DNA of 64,000 bases from Altererythrobacter sp. TH136. GTDB lineage: Bacteria; Pseudomonadota; Alphaproteobacteria; Sphingomonadales; Sphingomonadaceae. Positions 36,916 to 45,357 of the stretch are shown here, piece after piece; within the stretch, counting starts at the first letter, position 1, and the number at the start of each line of letters is the position of its first letter. The DNA lies in NCBI RefSeq assembly GCF_007065885.1, contig NZ_CP041409.1:186001-250000 (forward strand). Reading direction: 5' to 3'. Under the pieces are notes generated by a model. That model ran no database searches. It was not told where the DNA came from and worked only from the letters and a program-made list of their open reading frames with translations. Position numbers and translations under genes: made by a program.

Positions 36916-37194
36916 CTAACCGATGTCGACGTAATCCAGCCGGCGCATGGCATCGAACTGCGGGCCGGCGAGGCGCGCCGGAGGCTCCTGCACGCCAAGC
37001 GCCCAGGCCATTACATCGACATCATCCTCTTCGAGCAAGGCTTCGAACCACTCGATCCCGGCTTCGTCCCAATCGGTGTGATAGCGATCGAAGAAGCCGC
37101 CGATCATGTAATCCGCCTCGCGCGTGCCACGGTGCCACGCGCGAAACTTCGCGCGGGCGAGACGGGCGGCGAGGGGGTGGTCGGGAGCGGCCAT
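36916..37194 (-). CDS. sdhE: FAD assembly factor SdhE
   Basis: Small protein that promotes covalent flavinylation of succinate dehydrogenase. 92 aa, matching the family; it carries the signature KFRAWHRGTREADYMIGGF (the RGxxE motif region) followed by an acidic helical part (WFEALLEEDDVDVMAWALG). It sits upstream of mfd on the same strand and 39 bp downstream of the hemerythrin gene. Confidence 0.92.
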   Translation of the reverse strand: MAAPDHPLAARLARAKFRAWHRGTREADYMIGGFFDRYHTDWDEAGIEWFEALLEEDDVDVMAWALGVQEPPARLAGPQFDAMRRLDYVDIG

Positions 37195-37233
37195 GGCGAC
37201 GATCTAGCCGCCACGGCCGCTCGCGTCACGCGT

Positions 37234-37749
37234 TCAGCTTGCGTCCGCGTTTACCGTCGTCAATTCGGCGGGCGGGAGTCCGTCAGCCTCTGCCTGGGCC
37301 TTCAGCTCTTCCTTGCGTGCGAGCATCGGCTCCAACAGCGCCTTCACGTCCACGTCGCTGTCGCGCACCTGGCCGAAATAGCTGTCCTTGCCCTGCTCCT
37401 CTTCCTTGACGTGGTGCTCGATTTCTTCCTGCAACACCTTCACCTTGGCTTCAAAGAACTCGCCTTTGCCGCCTGATTCCATGATGTCGTTGATCAGCAC
37501 CTTGGCCCCGTCGTGCTCGACATGGGCTTCCTTGTAGAGGTCTTCCTCCACCGCATCCTTCGTCGCGGGGTAAAAAATCTCTTCCTCGATCATGGAATGG
37601 ATCTTGAGTTCGTTGCAGATCTGCTGCGCCAATGCCCACTTCCGGTCGTCGCTGCTCGCCTTTTCGAACTTCTCGAACAGATCCTCGACCTCGCGGTGAT
37701 CGTGCTTCAACAGCATGATCGCGTCGGTATATTCTTCCTTGCCGGCCAT
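37234..37749 (-). CDS. Hemerythrin HHE cation-binding domain protein
   Basis: A 171-aa four-helix-bundle protein that would bind a di-iron centre. Candidate ligands are in LLKHDHREVEDLFEKF, IHSMIEEEIFYPA, AHVEHDGAK and IEHHVKEEEQGK, the usual HHE spacing. The last 40 residues are an acidic tail. Proteins of this group are linked to oxygen, nitric oxide or iron stress, but the role here is not known. GGAGACTCCCG precedes the ATG. Divergent from recG. Confidence 0.92.
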   Translation of the reverse strand: MAGKEEYTDAIMLLKHDHREVEDLFEKFEKASSDDRKWALAQQICNELKIHSMIEEEIFYPATKDAVEEDLYKEAHVEHDGAKVLINDIMESGGKGEFFEAKVKVLQEEIEHHVKEEEQGKDSYFGQVRDSDVDVKALLEPMLARKEELKAQAEADGLPPAELTTVNADAS

Positions 37750-37892
37750 CGGGAGTCTCCAGTCACAGGGGCGGGTACGCCTCGTGACAGAGAAAGCCGC
37801 GATGGCCGGCGCCGTTCCCGAAAGCGCCGTGCCCGGCCGATCAGACGGTGCGGCTTCCCCGCGGGGCGCGTTGTGCTTTAGAGACGCCTGCG

Positions 37893-39953
37893 ATGCGGCC
37901 GGAAATCCTCAACTCGCTATTCGCCGAGGTCGAAACGCTCGACGGCGTCGGACCCAAGGTGGTGAAGCCACTGGAAAAGCTGGGTCTGACCAGGGTACGC
38001 GACGTCGCCTATCACCTGCCCGACCGGTTCGTGACTCGCCGGCCGGTGGAGAACCTGGATCAGGCGAGTGTGGGCGAACAGGTGGTGGTGCCGCTGACGG
38101 TCACCGAACACCGCGCCGGCCGGTCGGGCCGCGGACCCTATAACGTGCTCGCGCAGGATGCGATCGGCAACGTCTGCTCGCTGACCTATTTCGGCAAGGC
38201 GAGCTACACCGCGAAGAAGCAGCTACCGGTCGGCGAGAAGCGGTGGGTTGCGGGACGGCTCGACCAGTACGGTCAGATGCTGCAGATCGTCCACCCGGAC
38301 CATGTGGCCGAGGACAGCGCCGGGCTGCTGACCACTCTCAACGAGCCGGTTTATGCGCTGTCGGAAGGGCTGACGCAGCCGAAAGTGGTCGGGTTGGCGA
38401 CGCAGGCGTTGGCGCGGCTGCCGGAGTTGCCCGAATGGATCGAACCCACGCAGTTCAGCAAGGCGAAGTGGCCCGCCTGGGCGGACGCTCTGAAGCTGGC
38501 GCACAAGGGGGAGCATCCGGCCGCGCGTGACCGGCTGGCCTACGACGAACTGCTTGCCAACAGCCTCGCCCTGGCACTGGTCCGGGCGGATAACCGCAAG
38601 CGGCGCGGACAGCGGTTGCAAGGCGATGGCAGCTTGCGGAGCCGGCTGGAACTGCCGTTCCCGCTGACCGGCGCGCAGCAGCGCTCGATCCGCGAGATCG
38701 AAGGCGACCTGGCGCAGGACACGCCGATGCTGCGGCTGCTGCAGGGCGATGTGGGGTCCGGCAAGACGGTGGTCGCACTGGAAGCGATGCTGGTCGCGGT
38801 CGAGGCGGGGGCGCAGGCGGCGCTGCTCGCCCCGACCGAGATCCTTGCCCGACAACATTTCGAAACGTTGCGACGGATGCTCGCGCCCACCGGGGTCGAG
38901 ATCGCGCTGCTAACGGGCCGCGACAAGGGGCGGGCGCGCGAATCGATCCTTATGGGGCTGCACGACGGGGGCATCCGGATCGTGGTCGGAACGCACGCGA
39001 TCTTCCAGGATACGGTGACCTATCGAAATCTGGGCCTCATCGTGATTGACGAGCAGCACCGTTTCGGCGTCTCGCAGCGGCTTACGCTCGCCGGCAAGGG
39101 GCGGGTGACCCCGCATACGCTGGCCATGACCGCGACGCCGATCCCGCGGACGCTGACGCTGGCGCAGTATGGCGAGATGGAGGTCAGCCGGCTCGATGAA
39201 ATGCCCCCCGGTCGCCAGGCGATCGACACCGTGGTCGTGTCCACGGACCGCCTGTCCGAGATGGTCGAGCGGCTCGCGGCGCAACTGGAGGCTGGCGCGC
39301 AGGCGTATTGGGTGTGCCCGATGGTGCACGAGCTGGAGAACGAGGACATCGCCGCGGCCGAGGCGCGCTTCGCTGCGTTGAAGGAGCGATTCGGTGACGC
39401 GGTCGTGCTGGTCCACGGCCAGCTTCGGCCCGAAGCCAAGGATGCGGCCATGGAGCGGTTCGCCGCCGGCGACGCGAAGCTGCTGGTTGCAACGACCGTG
39501 ATCGAGGTGGGCGTCGATGTGCCCAACGCGACCTTGATGATCATCGAGCAGGCCGAACGGTTCGGCCTCGCCCAGCTTCATCAGCTCCGCGGCCGGGTGG
39601 GACGGGGCAGCCAGAAATCGGTTTGCGTGCTGCTGCGGGGCGAAGCGCTGAGCGAAGTCGGGCGCGAACGGCTGGCACTGATGCGCGAATCTCAGGATGG
39701 CTTTTATCTCGCGGAGGAGGACCTGCGGCTGCGGGGCGGCGGCGAACTGCTCGGCACCCGCCAGTCTGGCGACGCGCCGTTCAAGCTTGCGACGCTGGAG
39801 CAGATCCAGCGGCTGCTGCCGCTGGCACACGACGACGCGCGGCTGCTGATGGAGCGCGACGGCGGCCTTGCCAGCCCGCGGGGAGAGGCGGCGCGTGTGC
39901 TGCTCTACCTGTTCGAGCGAGACTGGGGCGTGCAGCTGCTGCGCGGCGGGTGA
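37893..39953 (+). CDS. recG: ATP-dependent DNA helicase RecG
   Basis: Branch-migrating helicase that regresses stalled replication forks. 686 aa: N-terminal wedge/OB domain, Walker A GDVGSGKTVVALEAM, motif II DEQHRFGVSQR, TATPIPRTLTLAQYG, QLRGRVGRGSQKSVC and the C-terminal RLRGGGELLGTRQSGD region that contacts the fork. ATG 37893 begins MRPEILNSLFAEVETLDGVG; an upstream ATG at 37848 lacks a ribosome binding site and lengthens the protein by 15 unconserved residues. Confidence 0.97.
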   Translation: MRPEILNSLFAEVETLDGVGPKVVKPLEKLGLTRVRDVAYHLPDRFVTRRPVENLDQASVGEQVVVPLTVTEHRAGRSGRGPYNVLAQDAIGNVCSLTYFGKASYTAKKQLPVGEKRWVAGRLDQYGQMLQIVHPDHVAEDSAGLLTTLNEPVYALSEGLTQPKVVGLATQALARLPELPEWIEPTQFSKAKWPAWADALKLAHKGEHPAARDRLAYDELLANSLALALVRADNRKRRGQRLQGDGSLRSRLELPFPLTGAQQRSIREIEGDLAQDTPMLRLLQGDVGSGKTVVALEAMLVAVEAGAQAALLAPTEILARQHFETLRRMLAPTGVEIALLTGRDKGRARESILMGLHDGGIRIVVGTHAIFQDTVTYRNLGLIVIDEQHRFGVSQRLTLAGKGRVTPHTLAMTATPIPRTLTLAQYGEMEVSRLDEMPPGRQAIDTVVVSTDRLSEMVERLAAQLEAGAQAYWVCPMVHELENEDIAAAEARFAALKERFGDAVVLVHGQLRPEAKDAAMERFAAGDAKLLVATTVIEVGVDVPNATLMIIEQAERFGLAQLHQLRGRVGRGSQKSVCVLLRGEALSEVGRERLALMRESQDGFYLAEEDLRLRGGGELLGTRQSGDAPFKLATLEQIQRLLPLAHDDARLLMERDGGLASPRGEAARVLLYLFERDWGVQLLRGG

Positions 39954-39996
39954 CGACCCTGGCACGCAACTGTCTTTCGCCCGTGACGCCGTGACG

Positions 39997-40401
39997 TCAC
40001 GGCTCGGCGTAGCCGGTCACTCGCAAGGTAAAGCGACCGGTGCGCGGATCGGCCGGGAGCACGACGCCGCCTCGCTGCGACGAATCGCCCGGGACGTAAT
40101 CGAGCGAGACCACGCTGATCACTGGCTGCGATCCGGCAGCCTCGAGCGTCGCTTCGATCTCGACCGCCGCCGCCGTCCGGGGCGACCGGTTGGTTGCTTC
40201 GAATTCCACCAGGTAGCCACCCGCCGTGGGATGGATGCGGCCTGCCTGCACCGATAGTGCCGGCGTCGTCGCGCCGCCCGCGCCCGACAACGCCTGCCAT
40301 CCGATGAACCCGATAAGACCGGAAGTAAGCAGAAAGCCGATCGCCCCCGCCAGGATCGCGATCCTAGGGAGTTCTTCGCCTGACGATGCGGTGTTGGTCA
40401 T
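39997..40401 (-). CDS. TIGR02588 family protein
   Basis: A 134-aa protein of the uncharacterised TIGR02588 family. One N-terminal membrane helix (about 14-38, IAILAGAIGFLLTSGLIGFIG) is followed by a periplasmic beta-rich domain (YLVEFEATNRSPRTAAAVEIE). The start is 9 bp after the stop of the TIGR02587 gene, and GGGAGG precedes the ATG, so they form an operon, an arrangement known for the two families. Function unknown. Confidence 0.85.
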   Translation of the reverse strand: MTNTASSGEELPRIAILAGAIGFLLTSGLIGFIGWQALSGAGGATTPALSVQAGRIHPTAGGYLVEFEATNRSPRTAAAVEIEATLEAAGSQPVISVVSLDYVPGDSSQRGGVVLPADPRTGRFTLRVTGYAEP

Positions 40402-40410
40402 GCCGCCTCC

Positions 40411-41241
40411 CTATACCACGAGCCGGGCCGTGCCGGCGCCGAGCGCGGCGGGAAAGCCGAGCACCGACACCATCATCGCGATCTGCAGCGGGTCGGCGCC
40501 ATCGGTGCGGCCGAACGTCCACAAGACATAGAGGCTGACGAGGAGGGCGATGCCGTAACCCGCGATCGAAAAGGCGATGATGCCGCGCCATCCGCTTTGC
40601 GCTTCGGCCAGTTTCTCCTCGCCCCGAAAATCGAGCGCGTACACGAACGCATGCAGCGCCAGAATGGAGAGCGCGACCAGCGCCAGCGCATGCCAAGGGG
40701 TCATCTTGAACGCGATCAGCATCATTTCCTCGGTCGGCGCGGTATTGAACGCGAGGAACAGCGCGCCGACCAGCATCACGAACAGTTCCCGCGTGTAGGT
40801 TGGCGGCCTCTCTGGCTCGTCTTCGTCGTCCCGTTCTCCGAACTGTGCCCGGGCGAGCAAGGCTCCGATGCTGGCAGGGACCGACTGCACCGCGATCTTT
40901 CCCAGGATCTCCCCCAGCGGCATTTCAGGGGTAATGATCGCGAACACGCCCAGCATCAGGGCAGAACCGGCGATGCCGATCCCGTACGCCGTAAACGCAT
41001 CGATAACGTCCTGGGCGTGGCTCCTCGTTTTCTCGAAGCCCACTTGCCGGGACAGAGGAATGAGCAGCGCCAGGTTGAGCACCATGAACAGCGTCAACCG
41101 CCCGCGATCGAGGTAGAAGCCGAGCCACCACATCTCCATCGTCATCAGCAGCGGGAAAGCGAAGATTATCGCGCCGGCGAAAGCGCGCGCCAGTCCTTTT
41201 GCATAGGCGCCGTTTCTGGTCGCGTGCGCGGTCTCCGTCAT
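40411..41241 (-). CDS. TIGR02587 family integral membrane protein
   Basis: A 276-aa polytopic protein with about seven or eight helices (for example near residues 18-38, 46-60, 90-112, 150-175, 185-205, 225-245 and 255-275). GLARAFAGAIIFAFPLLMTMEMWWLGF and APTEEMMLIA are typical of the TIGR02587 family, which is usually encoded beside TIGR02588. The large loop near residues 130-150 is acidic (ERDDEDEPERPPTY). Function unknown. Confidence 0.86.
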   Translation of the reverse strand: MTETAHATRNGAYAKGLARAFAGAIIFAFPLLMTMEMWWLGFYLDRGRLTLFMVLNLALLIPLSRQVGFEKTRSHAQDVIDAFTAYGIGIAGSALMLGVFAIITPEMPLGEILGKIAVQSVPASIGALLARAQFGERDDEDEPERPPTYTRELFVMLVGALFLAFNTAPTEEMMLIAFKMTPWHALALVALSILALHAFVYALDFRGEEKLAEAQSGWRGIIAFSIAGYGIALLVSLYVLWTFGRTDGADPLQIAMMVSVLGFPAALGAGTARLVV

Positions 41242-41344
41242 GACTAGCCAGCCTATATAGCCACATCCGGCTTCGCCAGCACCGGCGGCCGTTCTTCCCC
41301 GACAAGGCGCTTGCCGGTCGCGCCTGCCGGGTTAGAAGAATGCC

Positions 41345-41806
41345 ATGATCAACGCCCATCCGCTCATCCGCCGCCTGGCGACCGTATCCGGCGCCATCCT
41401 GCTTGCCGCATGCACGGGCGCCGCCCAGGCGATGCCCTACGTCATGTTCCGCGACCCGGGCTGCGGGTGTTGCAAGGACTGGGCGGCGCACGCTCACGAA
41501 CAGCTCGCTCACGAGGTGCAGGTGCGCGAGGACGAGCCGATGGATGCGGTGAAGGCGCGGCTGGGCGTGCCGGTCGACCTTTCGTCATGTCATACCACGG
41601 TGATCGAAGGGTATGTGATCGAAGGCCACGTGCCGGCGCGAGAGATCAAGCGCCTGCTTGCCGAACGGCCGGCGGGCGTGACGGGGCTGGCGGTTGCCGG
41701 GATGCCGATGGGTTCACCCGGAATGGAGGCCGGCGGCCGCGTGCAGCCCTACCAGGTCATCGCCTTCGGCGACGCCGGGCGCATGGTATACGCCAGCTAC
41801 CCGTGA
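41345..41806 (+). CDS. DUF411 metal-binding protein
   Basis: A 153-aa secreted protein of the DUF411 family, often linked with copper resistance or sensing. Signal peptide with a lipobox-like LLAAC near residue 22 or cleavage after AQA. Potential copper ligands: DPGCGCCKDW, LSSCHTTVIEGYVIEGHVP and Met-rich GMPMGSPGME. All conserved Cys/His positions are present. It stands alone between a divergent TIGR02587 gene and tRNA-Pro; no copper pump is visible in the window. Confidence 0.87.
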   Translation: MINAHPLIRRLATVSGAILLAACTGAAQAMPYVMFRDPGCGCCKDWAAHAHEQLAHEVQVREDEPMDAVKARLGVPVDLSSCHTTVIEGYVIEGHVPAREIKRLLAERPAGVTGLAVAGMPMGSPGMEAGGRVQPYQVIAFGDAGRMVYASYP

Positions 41807-41824
41807 ATTGGCGCGAAAGTGAAA

Positions 41825-41901
41825 TGGTCGGGGAAAGAGGATTCGAACCTCCGGCCCCTGCCTCCCGAAGACAGTGCTCTACCAGGCTGAGCTATTCCCC
41901 G
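41825..41901 (-). tRNA. tRNA-Pro(CGG)
   Basis: Minus-strand cloverleaf with acceptor CGGGGAA / TTCCCCG, discriminator A and encoded CCA, D-arm AGCTCAGCCTGGTAGAGC, anticodon arm CTGTC-TTCGGGA-GGCAG with CGG at 34-36, and T-arm with GGTTCGAATCC. C1-G72 and A73 are proline identity features. Confidence 0.95.
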
Positions 41902-41942
41902 ACCGATCTCATCCCAGCTAGGCTGGGCGAGGCAGGAGCGGG

Positions 41943-41971
41943 CCTATAGGGAGGGGCGCGCGGGGTGGCAA
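41943..41971 (-). promoter_or_regulatory. Promoter of tRNA-Pro
   Basis: On the minus strand TTGCCA and TATAGG are separated by exactly 17 bases, about 42 bases upstream of the mature tRNA 5' end. This is a good match to a housekeeping promoter. Confidence 0.65.
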
Positions 41972-42000
41972 GCACGGTTTTGCCGCGCTAGGGCGATGAC

Positions 42001-42933
42001 ATGCTCGCCGGATCGCTTCACCCTGAGACGCAATACCTGGACCTGATGCGGCGCATCTGGCGCGAAGGGTCGGAGCGGATCGACCGCACCGGCATCGGTA
42101 CGCGTTCGGTGTTCGGAGCGGAACTGCGGTTCGACTTGGCGGGCGGGGCCATGCCGCTGATAACCAGCAAGCGGGTCTACTGGAAAACCGCCACGCGCGA
42201 ACTGCTGTGGTTCCTCACCGGCGAGACCAACATCCGGCCGCTCGTGCTGCAGGGCGTGCACATCTGGGACGACTGGCCGCACGCGCGCTATGTCCGCGAA
42301 ACCGGCGATGACCTACCGATCGAGGAATTCGTCCGGCGCATTGCCGAGGACGAGGTGTTCGCCGCCAACTGGGGGGACCTGGGGCCGGTCTATGGCAAGC
42401 AATGGGTCGACTGGCCGACCTTCCGCTATCGCCCCGACGGCCTGTACGAGCCGGGCGAGGGCATCAACCAGGTGGCCGAAGTGGTGCGCTCACTGCGCGA
42501 GAACCCCGGCAGCCGGCGCCACATCATCGAGGGCTGGAATGTCGCGGAACTCGACAGGATGGCTCTGCCTCCATGCCACAAGACTTACCAGTTCCATGTC
42601 GCGCACGGGAAGCTGAATGCGTTGCTCTACCAGCGCAGCTGTGATGTCGCCCTGGGTCTACCGTTCAACCTGTGGTCGGCGGCACTGCTGCAGCGGATGC
42701 TGGCGCAGCAGGTCGATCTGGAACCGGGCGAGTTCGTTTGGATGGGCGGGGACGTGCACCTCTATCTCAACCATGCCGAACTGATCGAGGAACAGCTGAC
42801 CCGGGAACCGCAGGGACGGCCGCGGCTTGAGATCCTGCGGCGGCCAGCCTCGATCTTCGAGTACCGGATCGAAGATTTCGAGGTGACGCAATATACGCCG
42901 CTCAGCGCCCTCAAGGCGCCGGTGGCGGTTTGA
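42001..42933 (+). CDS. thyA: Thymidylate synthase
   Basis: Makes dTMP from dUMP using methylene-tetrahydrofolate. 310 aa; catalytic Cys192 in LPPCHKTYQFHV, the Arg pair in PGSRRHIIEGWN, RSCDVALGLPFN with the dUMP-binding Asp and Asn, and GDVHLYLNH. Slightly longer than E. coli ThyA owing to an insertion near residues 90-125. Starts at ATG 42001 with AGGGCGATGAC upstream. The folate-linked cyclo-ligase lies at 48.3 kb. Confidence 0.97.
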   Translation: MLAGSLHPETQYLDLMRRIWREGSERIDRTGIGTRSVFGAELRFDLAGGAMPLITSKRVYWKTATRELLWFLTGETNIRPLVLQGVHIWDDWPHARYVRETGDDLPIEEFVRRIAEDEVFAANWGDLGPVYGKQWVDWPTFRYRPDGLYEPGEGINQVAEVVRSLRENPGSRRHIIEGWNVAELDRMALPPCHKTYQFHVAHGKLNALLYQRSCDVALGLPFNLWSAALLQRMLAQQVDLEPGEFVWMGGDVHLYLNHAELIEEQLTREPQGRPRLEILRRPASIFEYRIEDFEVTQYTPLSALKAPVAV

Positions 42934-42944
42934 CGGGGGTTTTC

Positions 42945-42974
42945 TTGACTCGCTCACCTCCTCTGAAATAAAAT
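42945..42974 (+). promoter_or_regulatory. Promoter of the branched-chain 2-oxoacid dehydrogenase operon
   Basis: TTGACT and TAAAAT separated by 18 bases, the best-looking plus-strand promoter in this stretch. The predicted transcript start (about 42980) lies downstream of the ATG at 42973, which argues that translation begins at the TTG at 43015. Confidence 0.6.
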
Positions 42975-43014
42975 GTCCCAATCGCATAACAATGCTGCAC
43001 TGCGGGAGAGCGAG

Positions 43015-44307
43015 TTGGCCAACGGCCCTGACGAGACTGGACAGGCGGGGCGCAATCGCCCGGCCCTGAGCTTCCACGTTCCCGAACCCAAGTTCCGCCC
43101 CGGTGACGCGGTGGATTTTTCAGACCTGAAGATCACCGAGGCCGGCGCCCAGCCGCGGCCGGACGAGACCTGCGCCGCGATCGACACCGCCCCGCTTGCC
43201 AACGATTTGATTCGCGTGCTGGGAGAGGACAACGCCGCGCATGGTCCTTGGGACCCGAAGCTCGATCCTGACACGCTGCGCCGGATGCTGTCGACGATGG
43301 CGCTGACCCGCGCGTTCGACGAACGGATGTACCGGGGCCAGCGGCAGGGGAAGACCAGCTTCTACATGAAGTGCACCGGGGAAGAGGCGACCAGCGTCGC
43401 CGCCTCGATGGCCCTGGCGGCGGACGACATGGTGTTCCCCAGCTATCGCCAGCAGGGCATCCTGCTTGCGCGCGGGTATCCGCTGATCGAGATGATCAAC
43501 CAGATCTATTCGAACCGCGGCGACAAGCTGAAGGGCCGGCAGCTGCCGATCATGTATTCCAGCCGCGAGCATTCGTTCTTCACCATCAGCGGCAACTTAG
43601 CCACGCAGACTCCGCAGGCGGTGGGCTGGGCGATGGCGAGCGCGATGCGTGGCGACAGCCGGATCGCGGCGACCTGGGTGGGCGAGGGCAGCACCGCGGA
43701 AGGCGACTTTCACGCCGCCTGCCTGTTCGCCACGGTGTACAACGCGCCGGTAATCCTGAACGTGGTCAATAACCAGTGGGCGATCAGTAGCTTTTCCGGT
43801 TTTGCCGGCGGCGAGCGCGCGACCTTTGCCGCGCGCGGGGTCGGCTACGGGATCGCATCGCTGCGGGTGGACGGCAACGACGCGCTTGCCTGCTACGCGG
43901 CTGAGCAGTGGGCCGCCAACCGCGCCCGCGCCAACGCCGGGCCGACGCTGATCGAGCACTTCAGCTACCGGGCCGAAGGGCATTCCACCTCCGACGATCC
44001 GAGCCAGTACCGCAGTGCGCAGGAGCGCAGCGAATGGCCGCTGGGCGACCCGGTGATGCGGCTCAAGAACCACCTCATCACCCTCGGTGAATGGGATGAG
44101 GAGCGGCAGAAACAGCTCGATCTCGACAGCGCCGAGCAGGTCAAGGCAGCGACCAAGGAGGCCGAGAAGAACGGCATCCTCGGTCACGGTCTCCACCACC
44201 CGTTCCATACGATGTTCGAAGACGTGTTCGAGGAACTGCCCTGGCACCTCGAGGAACAGGCGGCGCAGGCGATCCGTGAAAGGGAAATCAAGTGGCCAGC
44301 AGCGTGA
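43015..44307 (+). CDS. Branched-chain 2-oxoacid dehydrogenase E1 component, alpha subunit
   Basis: Thiamine-diphosphate-dependent decarboxylation of the 2-oxoacids from Val, Leu and Ile. 430 aa from the proposed start; the family N-terminal block RPALSFHVPEPKFRPGD is present, with the ThDP fold containing GEGSTAEGDFHAA and NNQWAISSF, and FSYRAEGHSTSDDPS with the regulated-Ser-region histidine. Start: TTG 43015 has GGGAGAG five bases upstream and lies after the promoter; ATG 42973 has no ribosome binding site and would be upstream of the transcript start. Overlaps the beta-subunit start by 16 bp. Confidence 0.93.
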   Translation: MANGPDETGQAGRNRPALSFHVPEPKFRPGDAVDFSDLKITEAGAQPRPDETCAAIDTAPLANDLIRVLGEDNAAHGPWDPKLDPDTLRRMLSTMALTRAFDERMYRGQRQGKTSFYMKCTGEEATSVAASMALAADDMVFPSYRQQGILLARGYPLIEMINQIYSNRGDKLKGRQLPIMYSSREHSFFTISGNLATQTPQAVGWAMASAMRGDSRIAATWVGEGSTAEGDFHAACLFATVYNAPVILNVVNNQWAISSFSGFAGGERATFAARGVGYGIASLRVDGNDALACYAAEQWAANRARANAGPTLIEHFSYRAEGHSTSDDPSQYRSAQERSEWPLGDPVMRLKNHLITLGEWDEERQKQLDLDSAEQVKAATKEAEKNGILGHGLHHPFHTMFEDVFEELPWHLEEQAAQAIREREIKWPAA

Positions 44308-45356
44308 TCGACGAAGCGCCGGTCGGCCTCGCCGACGCGCCCACGCGCAATCTCAACATGATCGAGGCGATCAACGACGCGCTCGACATCATGCTCACTC
44401 ACGACCCGATGGTCGTGATCATGGGCGAGGACGTGGGCTATTTCGGCGGCGTGTTCCGCGCGACGGCGGGGCTGCAGGAAAAGCACGGCAAGAACCGGGT
44501 GTTCGACACGCCGATCTCCGAATGCGGGATTATCGGCGCGGCGGTCGGCATGGGGGCATACGGCCTGCGTCCGGTGCCGGAAATCCAGTTCGCCGACTAC
44601 ATCTACCCCGGCATCGACCAGTTGATCAGCGAAGCGGCGCGGCTTCGCTACCGCTCGGCGGGAGAGTTCATCGCGCCGATGACGGTGCGCAGCCCGTTCG
44701 GCGGCGGCATCTTCGGCGGCCAGACCCACAGCCAGAGCCCGGAATCGCTGTTCACCCACGTCTCGGGCCTCAAGACCGTGATCCCGAGCACGCCCTATGA
44801 TGCCAAGGGCCTGCTGATCGCGGCGATCGAGGATAACGACCCGGTAATCTTCTTCGAGCCGAAGCGGATCTACAACGGCCCGTTCAGCGGATACTACGAC
44901 AAGCCGGTCGAGCCGTGGAAGAACCACCCCGACAGCAAGGTGCCCGAAGGCTATTACCGTATCCCGCTCGGCAAGGCGCGCACGGTGCGCGAGGGCGATG
45001 CGCTGACGGTGCTGACCTACGGCACGATGGTCCACGTGACCGAAGCGGTGTGCCGCGAAAAGGGCGTCGATGCCGAAATCATCGACCTGCGCACGCTGGT
45101 GCCGCTCGACATCGAGGCGATCGAGGCGTCGGTCGAAAAGACCGGCCGCTGCCTGATCGTGCACGAAGCGACCCGCACCAGCGGCTTCGGCGCAGAGCTC
45201 AGCGCGCTGGTGCAGGAACGCTGCTTCTATCATCTCGAAGCTCCGGTCGAACGCGTGACCGGGTTCGACACCCCTTATCCCCACAGCCTCGAGTGGGCCT
45301 ATTTCCCTGGACCGGTTCGCATCGGCGAAGCGCTCGACAAGATACTGGAAGCTTAA
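44292..45356 (+). CDS. Branched-chain 2-oxoacid dehydrogenase E1 component, beta subunit
   Basis: Partner of the alpha subunit in the alpha2-beta2 E1 heterotetramer. 354 aa with VIMGEDVGYFGGVFRATAGL, PISECGIIGAAVGMG, EIQFADYIYPGIDQL and HEATRTSGFGAEL, all typical. The GTG start at 44292 has AAGGG eight bases upstream and overlaps the alpha gene. E2 follows by one base. Confidence 0.95.
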   Translation: MASSVIDEAPVGLADAPTRNLNMIEAINDALDIMLTHDPMVVIMGEDVGYFGGVFRATAGLQEKHGKNRVFDTPISECGIIGAAVGMGAYGLRPVPEIQFADYIYPGIDQLISEAARLRYRSAGEFIAPMTVRSPFGGGIFGGQTHSQSPESLFTHVSGLKTVIPSTPYDAKGLLIAAIEDNDPVIFFEPKRIYNGPFSGYYDKPVEPWKNHPDSKVPEGYYRIPLGKARTVREGDALTVLTYGTMVHVTEAVCREKGVDAEIIDLRTLVPLDIEAIEASVEKTGRCLIVHEATRTSGFGAELSALVQERCFYHLEAPVERVTGFDTPYPHSLEWAYFPGPVRIGEALDKILEA

Positions 45357-45357
45357 G

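Noticed and set aside
39988-40003. Perfect 16-bp palindrome GCCGTGACGTCACGGC at the convergent ends of recG and the TIGR02588 gene
   Set aside because: With no loop it is not a terminator, it overlaps the coding end of one gene, and a single such palindrome is plausible by chance in GC-rich DNA.
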